DNA of 64,000 nt from Sphagnum magellanicum (Eukaryota > Streptophyta > Sphagnopsida > Sphagnales > Sphagnaceae): NCBI GenBank assembly GCA_021904315.1, contig CM038914.1:9936001-10000000 (forward strand), in the 5' to 3' direction. The notes beneath the pieces were generated by a model, which was not told where the DNA came from, did no database searches, and saw only the letters and a list, made by a program, of their open reading frames with translations. Within the stretch, counting starts at the first letter, position 1. Every line of letters begins with the position of its first letter. Below, piece after piece: positions 1 to 13,350 of this stretch. Both the position numbers and the translations under genes were made by a program.

Positions 1-544
1 AAGCATGAATTATTTTTTCTGTTGCCCTGCCCGGAACTATCCCAAAAGGGTTTGGAAGTTAGTGCCAAAGGCCAAGCCCCCCCCCTCCCCAATAGTTGCA
101 ATACATTGGCTAAATGTATCTCTTTAAGAAAGAGCCAAAAGATTCCACCATTCATTTTCCGCTAGTTGTTTGGCCCCAAGTTACTAATAAATGCTAGAAC
201 ATTGATGTCAGGGTATTGATAAATGCTGAAACATTGGCTCTAAGAAGCATTGCAAATTGGCTTCCCAAATACGATGGTATCTTTTTTTTCAACCTTGGGT
301 CGAATACAAGGCCATAAAGTTCAGCATTTATTTAATATCTTGGGGCGGATTGAAATGATTTTTTCTATTTCAGCCTTGACTCCTAGTGTAAAAAAGCCCT
401 TGGGGGCTCATTTCAACTTTTGCACCAATAGGAAATGCTTGATTTGAGTTGAACATTGGCCTTGACTCCTTGTGTAAAGTGTGCCCTTGTAGGTTTACGC
501 TCCCCGCCCATACATCCATTTCCACAGCTGTAACTTTACTTTAT

Positions 545-856
545 TGGCCTTGCCTTGGTAGGCAAGGATATTGTGTTTATATTCATCATAGAGAATAGTA
601 GCTTAAGGGATTTTGGCCCCTAGGTAATAGGTCTATTTTTACAGGAGGATTTTTGAAAGATGATATTTTGGCTTGTGTTGAAACTTGAGATTAGTAATAG
701 AGTTATAATATCTTGAAGGATTTTAGTTTCTTTTAGAGGATTTTTTGAAGATAATATTTTTGCATGGTAAAATATTTGAGTTTCCGTAAATCTTCTTGTC
801 CCTTAAGATACTTGTTAATGTAAATGGCAAGGCCACAGTGTGACACACCCCTTGTT
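545..856. repeat. Dispersed repeat family A, copy 1 (uninterrupted)
   Basis: Matches 29,472-29,760 plus 30,593-30,629: GCAAGGATATTGTGTTTA, GGGATTTTGGCCCCTAGG, TAATAGGTCTATTTTTA and the end GGCCACAGTGTGACACACC. It is the unfilled version of the site split at 29,761. Confidence 0.8.
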
Positions 857-1734
857 CTCCTAATGTGCATTAAGTGCATAAAGACGATACCATGGAACAA
901 TAACTTGAATGCAGCATCTTATACAGTTAAAAACTGGCAGCCAAAAATATGCCAGGGTAAGAAAAGGTAGGTACATACATGTTTGGATTCTCTTTAGCAA
1001 CATTACAACAATCAAAGTAAAAGTAATTTTTGGATTCATGTTCCAAAACTAATACCTACTCCCTGATAACATTTGGCAACAAACTGTTGATATAATTAAT
1101 TAAATTTTAAATCTCAACTTTCGCACTTGGTTTTTTTGTTCTGAAATTTTCGATGGATAATGTTTATAAAAAATAATAAGCACATAAATTACTTTAAAGT
1201 TTAAACGACAGTTTAGTGTGTCTAGACTGAGTCTTAAGACCAGAAACTTTTTTTTAGGGTTCTCTGGTTCAAACTTGACAGTGGAAATCTTGCAGATTCT
1301 TCATTTTATAAATTTTTTTTGACACAAGTAACAAATATTTTTTTTTTAAATTGACAATTTTATTTTAAAAAATTATGCTGAAATTGTTCAGGTTTTACAG
1401 TAGAAGAGCACCACCCACACTCACTATTTGGGCCTCTACAAATTGTTTATCACATCCAAACATTAAGCACCGGCAGAAGCTTTTGAGTTTATCTGGCATG
1501 TTATCAACCAGAATCTGTTCTCTACACATATTGGGGGGCATTTTGAAAAACAAAATGCTTCAGCACAAGAGAGGGTGAACTTCAGGTTCTATTTCAGAAC
1601 AGCTTTTCTGAATAATTTATACTACATTTTACCCATATCATACTACCTTGTCAGCTTCCACATTAATTTATTATATTATTTGTAAAAATCTTGAAATTTT
1701 CAACTACACATTTTTCTCAAAGAATTTTTTTTGG

Positions 1735-1837
1735 GTGAAAAATAGAGAATCTTCTGAAATATTCAGGAAATTTCAATTTTCCAACATGGAATTTTCATAA
1801 TTAATTATTGGACAGACATGTGTTGAAGCTGCCCCTG
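1735..1837. repeat. Dispersed repeat family C, copy 1
   Basis: Ends with GACAGACATGTGTTGAAGCT then GCCCCTG, identical at 10,041-10,067, preceded in both by AATTAATT and AAAATA-AGAATCT. A weaker third match lies near 3,925-4,030. Confidence 0.7.
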
Positions 1838-2434
1838 GAATGCCGTATGTGTTCAGGTTCTATTTCAGAAGTACATTTTACTGAAAAATGTAGTAAATTA
1901 TTACATACTATGTTCAGGTTCTCTCTATCAGAACACTTAGGCCACCATTGCTACTGCACAGTGTCCCTCAGGGATGTCAGGAAGGAGTCTGCTGGGTATG
2001 TATTAAGCCAGGCAGGGGTAAAACCCAACCACCCAGCCCAACATGTGCATCATTTGGTGGTCGGGTTCAAGTTTTGTTGATATGTGTAACATGGGACCAA
2101 TCCTCTTATACTCAACCCTGGGTCCACATGTGTGTTCTCAAATATATTTTGTGGGCATGACTCTTCATGTATTTCTAAAGGCACTACTATGATCTCCTCA
2201 TGGACTATTCTTATGTTCCCAAGACATTTGGGATGTTCTAGCTAGATCTTCAAAGTTCTCAAGTCGTTCTAAGCTGTAAACTTACCAAACCTTACTGGCT
2301 GTGCCCTTGGAAGGTGGAGATCTTTGATGCATTCAGAAACAGGCCAAAGTTTGGTATGCTTATCTTCTAAGGCCATGTGGAGTTCAGTACTAAACAAACA
2401 TGTTTTTGTATGTCAAGTGATTTCATTGCATTTT

Positions 2435-2535
2435 GAGTGAATTCATTTGTACCAAGGAATCAAACTTAGTGGGGATTGAGTGAATTCATTTGTCCCAAGG
2501 AATGGGACCTGGTGGGGATGCAGTGAATTCATTAA
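2435..2535. repeat. 43-bp tandem repeat, about 2.4 copies
   Basis: The word AGTGAATTCATT recurs at 43-bp spacing (2,435, 2,478, 2,521), with CCAAGGAAT and GTGGGGAT between. Confidence 0.8.
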
Positions 2536-2972
2536 TTTAATGAACAGGAACTAATGAATCACACTGACATTTTGTAATGAAAAAAAAATGAGCAAAATAT
2601 TTTTAAACTTTTTATCAAACAAATAATATAACCTGGGGTCTCCGAATCTTTTTGTGTGTGCCCTTATCATTCATTCACTTCCTCTGCCCTCATTGGCTGT
2701 CATGGAGATACCAAAATAGACTCAGCATGTCAAAGGGTTGAGACTTTGAGACTCCAGCCAGCCATCGGTCTGTTGGTTGGCATGATGGAAGTGCATTTTA
2801 GTAAAGGTGGAAATTTTCTTCTTTTGTACCCTTTCTATTTGTTTTGGGTACATGGAAGAATACCCTTACCTACTTTTCGGTGGTAGGTAAATAATTTCAT
2901 GGCCCACCAAAGCAGATCCTTGGAATGCAATATGGGGTTCTATGGGGGCCCCGGCTTTTTCTTTCAATTTTA

Positions 2973-3062
2973 TCAATTTAATTTTCAAGGTAAAAGGAAG
3001 GGGGTGCAAAATCATTGTCAATTTAATTTTCAAGGTAAAAGGAAGGGGGTGCAAAATCATTG
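2973..3062. repeat. 45-bp tandem duplication
   Basis: Two identical units starting TCAATTTAATTTTCAAGG and containing AAAGGAAGGGGGTGC. Identity suggests a recent slip or unequal exchange. Confidence 0.9.
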
Positions 3063-3699
3063 TCAAGAGGATATAGTAACAAAATCACATTCATAATTCC
3101 TACTCTTCTCTTCTTGTTAGTCTTTCTTTTTATTGGACCATTTTCCCTCATACCCAACTTCAAATGGGGCTGAGAGGTACCTAACACAAGCAACTGAGCT
3201 AACCACCATGGTTAGCTAGGGACCTGAAACACATCGAAAACTGTTTCCTGACCACTTATCATCCATCCTTCATGGTACCCTGGTAGGTGTTGGTTCACTA
3301 TGGCCCTTTGAAGGCGACGGTGGAGGTGGGCCTCACTACTTGATGGGTGCTCAAGAACCTTAAGCTCAATAAATACTTGTTTCTGTACAATGGATTTTCC
3401 TCGTGCCCATTTGAGTGTCTGGAACTTGGAACTACTTGTGCAGAAGGGCTCCAGCATGCTCTAGCAATTCTGACATAGTTCCCCCTATGCTTGGCAAACC
3501 ACTTTAGTTTGAATCTATCATCCCCATATGGAGAGGTTGTTATGCTCTTTATTGTTTTTGTGGAACAAAAAATGGTCAACATGCACAAGTGTTCATTACT
3601 CCACAAGTTCAAAAGGTCTAGAATGAATACTTTACAATGAATGTATAGAATGTGAGTGACTAAGAACCCTTGCTATTAGCAATAAAAATAATAGAGATA

Positions 3700-3842
3700 T
3701 CCATAAAGTCACCCTCTGTTTCACCCCCTATCTCCTCTTCTTTCACCTCCTATCCCCTCTTTCAGTGGTATCCACAAAGTAAGGAAATTTTATTAAATCT
3801 GGGTATGAAATACTGAAACTCAATATTTTAGTATACTGAAAC
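3700..3842. repeat. Dispersed repeat family B, copy 1
   Basis: Shares ATAAAGTCACCCTCT, TTTCACCCCCTATC, GTGGTATCCACAAA and ATGCTGAAACT-like text with 31,650-31,765 in the same order. Copy 1 has an extra CCTATCTCC unit. Confidence 0.7.
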
Positions 3843-4074
3843 CTGGGCCAGTTTGACACTAACTGTATCATTTTCGGAAATGTTGAAATTTTTCACCTAA
3901 AAAATTTCAGAAATATTTTTTGTCTGGAGGAAAATAAAGAATCTGATGGAATATTTTGGGAATATATCATTTTAAAAAAATAAAATCCTCAAACTTAATT
4001 AATTAATTAAGTATTAAAAAAACATGTGTCAAAGTGGCCACAAGGGTACTAAAGTACATACACAATTGTGGTTC

Positions 4075-4124
4075 GGTTTAGAGACTAACATGAAGTGTAC
4101 TGACTTCATGTCAGTCTCCAAACC
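4075..4124. repeat. 22-bp stem, 6-nt loop hairpin
   Basis: GGTTTAGAGACTAACATGAAGT pairs, with two mismatches, with the sequence after the loop GTACTG, which reads ACTTCATGTCAGTCTCCAAA and on. Size resembles a miRNA or MITE hairpin, but the arms are short for a plant miRNA precursor. Confidence 0.75.
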
Positions 4125-4129
4125 AGTGT

Positions 4130-7100
4130 TGGTTGGGGGCCTTGGGCAAACCAGCACTACACAGATACCATGGTTAAAAACCAAAGACGAGTGTTGTACA
4201 GGTATGTCCCTTTTCACATACCAGTCAGGTACTGGTATTGGGTACAAGGCTGATTTTTGCCTGGTATGAGGCGGGTATTATCTCTGGTCCTTACTAGTTG
4301 GGTAGTTGTATAAGCCTGGTATTGCCTCAGGTGATATCAGACTGCTATGTTCTTCCATACCAGTACTATATTCCTAAGTTGCTCCCTCTATACTAGTACA
4401 ACACCGGTAAAAACTAGTGTTGGCTGGTTATTGAGTCTTCACCCGGTTATCAAGTTGATTATTCTTTTTTTATATAACCAGCTAAATTGAGAACTGCCTG
4501 AAATTGAATTTTCAAAATATAATAACCTACCCAAATTATCTGATTATCATCCAAATAGGTTATCAATCTTTAAACATTAATTAAAAACCAAATTTTAAAC
4601 ATAATAATAATTATTATTATTCTTTTAAATCTCTATAACCAAGGGTTCTCAGTCAATTATTTGATAACTTACCCAGCACCCAAAAAATATTGATATTGAT
4701 AATGTGTGTGTGGTCCCCAAAAAATTCAAAAAAAAAAACTACCTAGAAATTTATTTATTTTAAACAATAGTTGGCCGACACTAGTAAAAACTCCAATTTT
4801 TTTATTTTTTAAAAAATATTATACATATCCCATCCCTAGACTAAATTAGGGTCTTTAAGTCCAATTTTAACATTTCCTCCATTAATTATTAACTCCAAGA
4901 TGCCTTACTCAAGAAAGTACTACTGTTGGTGTTGATTCCTCTTGGTCTTGGGGTGAACATATGGATTTCAATATATTAGTAGAGAAATAATGTTGATAAA
5001 TGTATACAAGATCCAATGTTTGTAGAAGGCATTGATTGAATGCCAAAATTATTGTTCTTGACTAATCATGTATAATCAAGTGGTTGCACTCAAACAATCT
5101 CTCACCTTATCCAATCCCATTTTTCATGTTTTGGGTGTGGATTGAGAAATAATTAACACAATATGTTAAATGTTATAATAATAATTAATGCATACGTTTA
5201 ACATATTGTGTTAAGTATTTGGGCATACATTTAATAAATGTCATAAAGGGTATAGGTAAACTTAGAGCACCTCCAACAACAATACCATAAATTGGCAATT
5301 TGAATGTGCATACCTAGATGGTGATCCATGTAGCTTGGTTAGTGTAAGAAGGGTTTTGAACTCCAACAATGAATTGGCATAGCAAATGAGGATCTAATAA
5401 TCCTTGTTGTCTTCATGAAGGCAAGAAAAAATTAAGAACAAGACACATGCACACACAAAGCAAAACGTTTCTACATCATGCTTCATGGTTTTTGTGCATG
5501 CAACATATTTTTCAAATGTTGTTTTTTTTGTCTTGTGATGAAAATAATGCTATGGTCTTCAATTTTGTGAATTTTGATGAAATTGGAGTTCAATTCAAAG
5601 GTAATTTGGAAAGGGATTGTAAATGTGAAATAGGATTTTGGGGGATCGCAATCTTGAACATTTCATGGAAGACACTAAAGTGGTGAGAATTCCCAAACAA
5701 TTTCAAGTGCATTTCAAATATTGCAAAGCTCCATAGTACATTTTTGAGCCATGTAGGTCCTCAGCAAGTTTGATTGAAAACAAGAACCCCACAAATTCTT
5801 CCTTGCTTGAAGCTACTATGTATGGATATGGTATCATCATTCAAAATTGTAACCTTTGTTTAAATCTTGTTTGTGTTGTTTGAAGCATATGTAGGTCAAT
5901 GTGTTGATGCAGGTAGGGGCAACATCATAGGTGTTGGAGAGAGTGTAGGGTTTAAAGATTGTGTAATGTGCTTGGATTTGTAAAGTTCTAGTGTTTTTTG
6001 CAATGTATCTTCACTAGAAATGTCACTTTTGTTGAAGGCAACCACAACTTGATAATTGTTACAAAATTTTGTGACACTGTGCTTGATGCATTCTCACTTT
6101 GTTTCCAAACTTCAAGTTGGTTGCTCCCCACAATATGCATGTCAATTGTTGTTGTGTGTAGTGTTGTGCTCCCAAAACGCTTTCATTCTTCTATCAATGA
6201 TAAGGTCTTTTGACACATGCAAGACCAATCAATATAATTTGTTTTTCCTCTTCCACCACAAAGTTCTTTCATTTCCTTGATATTGTGACTACAACAAAAC
6301 ATTGGGTTCTAGCATTACCATGGTTGCATGCAACAAAATTCACACATGACAACAAGTTTGTGTGGTTCACTAGTCTACAAGGTCTTCTCCCAATCTTAGT
6401 TTCCTCCACCAAATCACAGAGCTTGATGCGAAATGTCACAATGCTGGTGTTTTATGTGAAGGTGTGGCCAAACCTTAAGGGTTTATGGTGCACTCTATTT
6501 GTCATATGTATGTAGTAGCACTAAATTGCTGATGTAGACTCTTTTTCTTGCCTTTGGTTGGAGATGCACTTAGAGCAACTGCACCCATATTCTCTATTGG
6601 AGTCTATTAAGGTTGTAATAAGGTGTCTTAGTTCTTTGAACAATGGAAGAGGCAAACACTTGAGGCTAGAATGATTTTGGGTTGGAAAAAGTGGTGCACC
6701 CCATGTGGGTAAAAGTGAGCCTTTTTTTATTGGTGAAATTTCGCTAAACAACAAAATTAACAATTCAGAAATGAAGTGATTTACTAGGTTATTAATTGCC
6801 AAAAGTGAAGACCCGGGGGACGGGGCTGGGAATTTTTTTTCCAAAATTCTAATTTTGGTCTAAAGTGAGTAGCCAAAAATATAAAAGGATGATTAAAAAA
6901 AAATTGTGCATCATGTCTAGTTTATAGCCAGAGTTGGCTAAATCTTCCCATGGATGATCACCAATTTTTTCACTTTCTCCTCTCATGGACAAATGGTCAC
7001 ATTTTGGACATTTTCCTTTGGATGGATGCTTGTGACTTTAACATCGAACAAAAATTCCTTCCCGGAAGGTGGGAAAAAAAAAGAGAAAAAAAAACCCAGT

Positions 7101-7740
7101 AAAACCTCTCGTGTTCAACTTGATGTACTCAACAATAACAGCTAGTGATATGGCTGCAGGAATTTTCTCTGCATGAATTTTCTCCATCCGAAAAACAACA
7201 GTCAGTGATCACCGTGCACACTTCCCTAAGAAGCCGAAGCAACTGATGTTTTGATTGATTTTTATTTTTTGTTAACGGCAATGTGGATCTTGTCATATCC
7301 GAACGAGGAAGAGCAGAGCAACTGATTTTTCAGATTGATTTTCTTTATTTTTGTTAACGACAATGTGAATCTTGTCATATCCGACTTGTCATATCCAAGA
7401 GCAAAGCATAGCAGAGGGACAGATGGACGGGCAACTGATACTACTGTGCAAGGATCTTTTGTCATTCTCAGAAACCGGCCGGCTGGCCTGAAAACAGAAA
7501 CAATCCGCAATCCCGAAGATATATAGCAGACAAGCAGCAATGAGCATGCAATTCCACAATTAATTATACAAACTTGCAATAGCATGCAGACTTGCTAAAT
7601 GTTAATCGATTGCAGAAGCTCCTGCAAGGCTAGTTATTATGCAAACCATCCGGTTGACCCACCACTCATACCCACATCCAACATCCGTCCAACCTAATAG
7701 TGGCCATAGGTATATGATGAGTAATAATGATCTCAATGTG
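4130..7740. other. Intergenic, no gene recognised
   Basis: AT-rich. The longest frames (101-107 codons at 6,210-6,515 and 6,521-6,844) lack domains and protein-like composition. 4,130-4,430 is rich in TGGTAC/ACCAG words. Nothing else supported. Confidence 0.6.
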
Positions 7741-7744
7741 TGCT

Positions 7745-8475
7745 CTGGCTTGCTAGTATGGTTTGGTTTTGCATTGTTCTTTTTTTAACCTTGGTTAGCT
7801 AGTATGGTTTTACATTATGCTTTTTTAACCTTGGTTAGCTAATATGGTTTACATTGTGCTTTTTTTGTAACCTTCGTTAGCTAGTATGGTTTTACATTAT
7901 GCTTTTTTAACCTTGGTTAGCTAATATGGTTTACATTGTGCTTTTTTTGTAACCTTCGTTAGCTAGTATGGTTTTACATTATGCTTTTTTAACCTTGGTT
8001 AGCTAATATGGTTTACATTGTGCTTTTTTTGTAACCTTCGTTAGCTAGTGTGGTTTTACATTATGCTTTTTTAACCTTGGTTAGCTAATATGGTTTACAT
8101 TGTGCTTTTTTTGTAACCTTCGTTAGCTAGTATGGTTTTACATTATGCTTTTTTAACCTTGGTTAGCTAATATGGTTTACATTGTGCTTTTTTTGTAACC
8201 TTCGTTAGCTAGTATGGTTTTACATTATGCTTTTTTAACCTTGGTTAGCTAATATGGTTTACATTGTGCTTTTTTTGTAACCTTCGTTAGCTAGTATGGT
8301 TTTACATTATGCTTTTTTAACCTTGGTTAGCTAATATGGTTTACATTGTGCTTTTTTTGTAACCTTCGTTAGCTAGTATGGTTTTACATTATGCTTTTTT
8401 AACCTTGGTTAGCTAATATGGTTTACATTGTGCTTTTTTTGTAACCTTCGTTAGCTAGTATGGTTTACATCATGC
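7745..8475. repeat. 82-bp tandem repeat, nearly nine copies, with 41-bp half-units
   Basis: Very uniform copies, for example AGTATGGTTTTACATTATGC starting at 7,801, 7,883 and 7,965. Each 82-bp unit holds two related halves, one with GTTAGCTAGTATGG and TTAACC, the other with GTTAGCTAATATGG and TTGTAACC. High identity suggests recent amplification. No gene inside. Confidence 0.92.
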
Positions 8476-9949
8476 TTTTTCAGCCTTAGCTCTTGTCTTT
8501 TTCCTTTTGTCCATTCTGTTTATCTTGTCTTGTTGTCTTCTTGGAATAAAGTTGGGTAGGTTTACATTATAAACCTCTTGCCTGAAGTGAGTTGTCTTTG
8601 GGAGTGAGTTCTCATCTCTAGGTAGCCCTTTGGGTGGCTTTGGGTGAACTGGCACCTACTCTGGTACCATGGTTAAACTCTGTTCTTCTTCTTCTTCTTT
8701 TTATGTTTTAAAAACATTTATAGATATCCCATTCCTAGACTAAACCAGGGTTCCTGTGTAGTCCAAATTTAAAATTAGAATTCAAATTAAAATCTATTTA
8801 TTAACTCTAGATTTGTTTGCAATCACCTACTATTTAAGGTGTGTTCACATTTGGTGTTAGGTACTTTAGTGTTGAGTCCCCTAACTAACACCATGCTAAC
8901 TAGTCATTTAGGACTTAAACCTACTTACCATGAAAATTTTATGTTAAGCTAACATTCACTTAACATTAAGTTACTGCCCATTTAACAATGGGTGCCACTT
9001 AGGATGCCACCTAGATTTTCATTTAACACTGACTTAAACGTCAAGTGTGAATGTATCATAATTCTGATACAGAATATTGGGTGAACATAGTAACCCTAAA
9101 CCCGTTTCAGCTTTGCAGGGTTTTAAGAGGAGGTTTAGGGTTTAGGCATACCCAACAGGACATGACAGGGGGATGTGGCCTTCCTTCTGTATGGACTTTT
9201 CCAAATTGATGTATTAGAGAGAGACTGTTTTGGCTGGCTCTTAGAATCTAGCTCAATGTCCGACATTAAAATTCAAGGCAGCAAAACACATCAACACACA
9301 CAGAAGAAGACACTAAATAAATAAATACACCCTCCCCACCCCGCCCCCCCCCCGCCGCCCCCAACCTCCTCCCCTAACAAGCTCTGGTCCGAGTGTCCCA
9401 TAACCACTCACCACCAGGACTAAATAAGAGTCTACACCACTTCTACCAACAATATGTACCTTAAATGAATGGTGACATTGGTGGTAGACATGAATATCCT
9501 CGTCAGTAGGCCGGTTCAGCACCAAGGTGCCTAATAATTATTTTATTTCTTTTTTTTTTGCCAGCTATGTTCAGCCATAATTTTTTTTACAAAATATATC
9601 ATTTGCCATTATACTAAATAATGAAGCTATTGTGCTTTGAGAGATTGTTTTACATTGTAAGGCACATATTTTTTCAGAATTTTTTTGGCAATTTCAGGAT
9701 TAATTAGTGCCTAACCAGCCTAGATACCACGGTGCATAAAACATTACTAACCCACATCTCTCCCCACCGCCCAAAATAAAAGATTTACAGAGAAATTAGC
9801 ACTCTCCATAATGTTTGTATATACCAATAAAAAGAGTCTCAATTGCAAAACAACAACAAAATTGAACTTTGAGATGCACCCACACAAGTAAATTAGTGGA
9901 ACTAATTTTCTAACAACAGGTATGCTGCCCTCATGCAAGCACATTTTGT

Positions 9950-10067
9950 GAAGGAAAATAAAGAATCTCTTGGAATTTTATTTTTTTATTTTTTTATTTT
10001 TTTTGAAATGGAGTCTTCAGAATTAATTTATTAATTATTCGACAGACATGTGTTGAAGCTGCCCCTG
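9950..10067. repeat. Dispersed repeat family C, copy 2
   Basis: Second copy of the 1,735-1,837 repeat. The shared 27-bp end is identical. The middle carries a T-rich expansion. Confidence 0.7.
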
Positions 10068-10249
10068 TACTACCACTACTATGGCATTGGATTTTGACCG
10101 TTTGCCAATAAGCCAAGCTTGTTCCGGATGAGATGCAGACTGCAGAAATTGGTCCCTATTATTAATTGAGAAGCCGTGTATTTTTGTCATCATTTTTTCT
10201 CTTCTTGTCTTCAAGCCCCACCTTGTGATTCTTGTTTATTCAGAGGTAA

Positions 10250-10268
10250 GGGGGGGGGGGGGGGGGGG
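10250..10268. repeat. Run of 19 G residues
   Basis: Uninterrupted G homopolymer. It could form a quadruplex and is also a likely place for sequencing or assembly length errors. Confidence 0.9.
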
Positions 10269-10554
10269 TGGTAGTGAGGTGGGTCAGTTGGATGGATGGA
10301 TGTTCTGAGAATTCTGCTGATTTTTGCTTGTCCATTTGTGCACGGTCACTGACTGACAAAGTATTTTTTGTCAGGAGTGCAAAGCAAAAGGAAAAATTAA
10401 TAACATTCTTCCCAACCAACACAATTCACCCCCCAGGGCAAAACCCATGAACAATTTTATTTTTTTAAATATTCAAATTTTCCATGAATGAATGAACTAA
10501 TGGAACCATAGGGAGGGATAACTTAACGATTTTCTTCCTCTAAGTATTTAGGGG

Positions 10555-10578
10555 TTAGGGTTTGGGCTTAAACCCTAA
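10555..10578. repeat. Inverted pair of plant telomere-type motifs
   Basis: TTAGGGTTT at 10,555-10,563 and AAACCCTAA at 10,570-10,578 form a perfect 9-bp stem with a 6-nt loop. It is the plant telomere repeat type, present once in each direction. Confidence 0.7.
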
Positions 10579-12652
10579 ACCCAATCCTCCCATCTCCAAA
10601 CCTGTATCCTTCTATTTCGTGCATGCGGGTTCGGGGAGTAGTTATGTCATTAACAACTGAAAAGGAATGAAATCAATCTGACTTGGGCAGGGATGCAGTT
10701 CAATTGTGCATTTCCGGCCTCGGTGTCTAGGCTGTAAATGCCCTGCTCCCAGGGCTTTGCCCTCCACATTCTACTTCGTCAGAACAGCTCTAGAAGGTCA
10801 TTAAAACATTTTGTAACTTATTATTATTGTACCCAAAACCTAACAATCAACAGTTTCTGTCGAAATAATTAAATTTTTCCACAACTAATCATTTCAACAG
10901 AAACAATTAATTATTCACACAATTATTATTTTTTAATGGTATAACTGAGCTTGGGATGCTTCTAGACTTGAGTACTTTGTGTTTTCCTTACCTTTCGATG
11001 TTTTCTTCTTGTAATAAAGTTTGTCAGGTTCATATATGGTTATCAAAAAGTTATTGGAAAATCACTATGGCTTATAAGGGACTGAATTAAGCAAACCCTT
11101 TTATTATTATTTCATTGGTTGAAGGATGAAAAAGTATAGTGATTTCATACTATTGCAGTCTTTCGCACAGACTTCCTCAATACTTTTTTGCATCCTTGTA
11201 TTTTAAGAATTTTCAACCTTATGGTGAAGGATGAGAGAAGTAGAATGATCCTGTACTATGGCTTGAACTTGCCACCTTGTAATTAGTTGTTGCACATGAT
11301 TCACTCCACTTCACAAACACACAATTCCCTATCTATTGGTAATAAACTAGTGTTCATGGATGTTGGTCTTTAGCTTGTGAACCCCCTAGCCTCGCCCCCT
11401 CCCTGAACCCATCTTCTCTCATCTTGAACTTTGTTGGCCCTATCTTTCCAACTCACTACCTTGCTCCATCGGTCAAGCAAATATGCTCAATATGCTCCCT
11501 TTAGACCCCTCTATTTGTTTTTCTCATTGTTCTTGTTTCATTTTTGTGTGTTCTTTCTCCCTTCTTTTAATGGTGTACAATTTGGGAGATAGTGCAATAT
11601 ATTTCTCTCTTTCTAGTAGGTACATTTCACATAAAGCCTTTGATTTTATTTTTTTCATATTGTTCTTGATGTTGTGTTGATGTTATGGTATGTTTTGCTT
11701 TCCAAGGAAGTCACAATTGTCATTAACATTGCCTTTCTTTTCCCCCTAATTGTTTACATTCCCCTTCTAAAGAATTCTTATTATTTTGTATTTTTTTTCC
11801 TTCTTTTTTACTTCTACTTTTTCCTATTACATAACAATAGTGTTTTACCTCCATTGAAAGCAATAATAAACTATAGCCAAGCAAGTTAGTTTGATATACA
11901 TGAATATATTTCACTAAGTTGGATAAAAATGAACCATATAAATGGATATAATGAAGTGGAATTTTCTTATTTACATGGATGAATCTTATGTTAACTTGGT
12001 GAATAATTAATCCAAATTGATGAGTTTCAATTGATTAATTTTATTTTTAGTGGATGTAAATTAAATGGATGAATTTTAGCCATATTTATTATAATCGTGA
12101 AAATCAACGTTGGATAAATAATCAATTCAACTGCACCCTAAATGAACCTAATGGGAATGGATAAATTAAACTCATATTAACAACAAATCCTAAGTTGGTT
12201 GATGAATTTCATCAAGCTTAGATGTTATATTATGATTGACAAAAATTGATTAAAAAAATTAATGGACTCAATTCATTTTCATAAAATAATTGAGGGTGTG
12301 GATGAATATTTATTTTATTTTATTTTATTATTTCATTTTATTTTCATTCTATCAACCTGAAAAATATGATTTTGACACATACACAAAAATCTTGTGAAAA
12401 AAATGGTCTTAATTTGCAATATTTCAAAGCTAAAAAACTAAAATCATCTCATTTTTACAACATGTTCCAAGTGGTAGACAAAATGTAAAAGTATAATTTT
12501 TTTTCTATTTTCATATATGGTGCATAGATGAATTTAATTAAATCTTCTTGTGAATGATCACTAGTTCAACTACATCAAAAAAAATTTGAAAATGAAACCA
12601 TGGTGTGGATGGTTTAAAATTTTGATGGATTTGTTGAGGACCAATAGGAACT

Positions 12653-12916
12653 TAGCTAATCAAATGAATTTGACATACAACTAATTATGTATGGACCTAC
12701 TATATATTGATCTTGAGGTCTAATGGTCTATTATAAAATAGAAATTAAAAACTTGAAATATTAATATCCATGATAATAATAATAAATAATCTATGATGTG
12801 GTCGTTCAATGGTTACCCATAGTTGCCTCAATACAAGTACATAAATAATATACTCAATAGTTCACAAAAGATTTCTAACAACTAGTGAGTCTTAGTTATT
12901 AATATGAGCATCAACA
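12653..12916 (-). repeat. 3' LTR of the interrupted copia-type element
   Basis: About 264 bp aligned by eye with 25,806-26,073. Shared blocks include TATGGACCTA, GGTCTATTATAAAA, TTGCCTCAATA-AAGTACATAA and GAGCAT-AACA. The outer end is decayed. The inner end is followed by the purine tract at 12,917-12,927. Confidence 0.7.
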
Positions 12917-12927
12917 TCTCCCCTTGG
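12917..12927 (-). other. Polypurine tract of the interrupted element
   Basis: The minus strand reads CCAAGGGGAGA immediately before the TGTTGATG start of the left LTR. Its presence on this side fixes the element's orientation as minus. Confidence 0.6.
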
Positions 12928-13350
12928 GTTTTTGAAATGAATATGATAGTTTCACAATTGCAAGCCATGGCTAATGAAGGAGTGGATTGCTTCACCATCT
13001 AAGACACATTACTTTTGGTTTTCTAAACATTTTGTCTTTTGTGTAAGAAGATAAACAAGTGAATTTTTTCATGGATATGTTTTAAACTTGAAACCATGTG
13101 TTAAAATGAAATATTGTTTATTTTGTGCTAAGGCACAAATGGAATACTTTTACATCAACTCTAAAATTAGATTGTTGAGTAAATGTGTTTTTTAAACCCA
13201 AAACAAGATTATGATATTCCAAATGGGTGAAGTTGATTAGTTGTAATTGCTTCCTCTTCCAAATGAGTTGGTTCTACAACATAATTGTCACAACCCTAAC
13301 CTTGGGCTTATAACCAAGGTTGAAATGCTACAAGAAATGGGCCCAATAGC

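Larger units (their letters stand above)
8476..12652. other. Intergenic, no gene recognised
   Basis: Contains a C-rich run near 9,330-9,365, the 19-G run, telomere-like words near 9,095-9,145 and 10,555, and repeat family C copy 2. The T-rich stretch 11,480-11,890 has short open frames of low complexity. No gene. Confidence 0.6.

Noticed and set aside
3180..3230. Minus-strand TAGCTCAGTTG, a Pol III A-box-like word
   Set aside because: No B box at a suitable distance and no cloverleaf; not enough for a tRNA or SINE call.
7745..8475. CRISPR-like regular array
   Set aside because: The whole 82-bp unit repeats; there are no unique spacers, and the context is eukaryotic.
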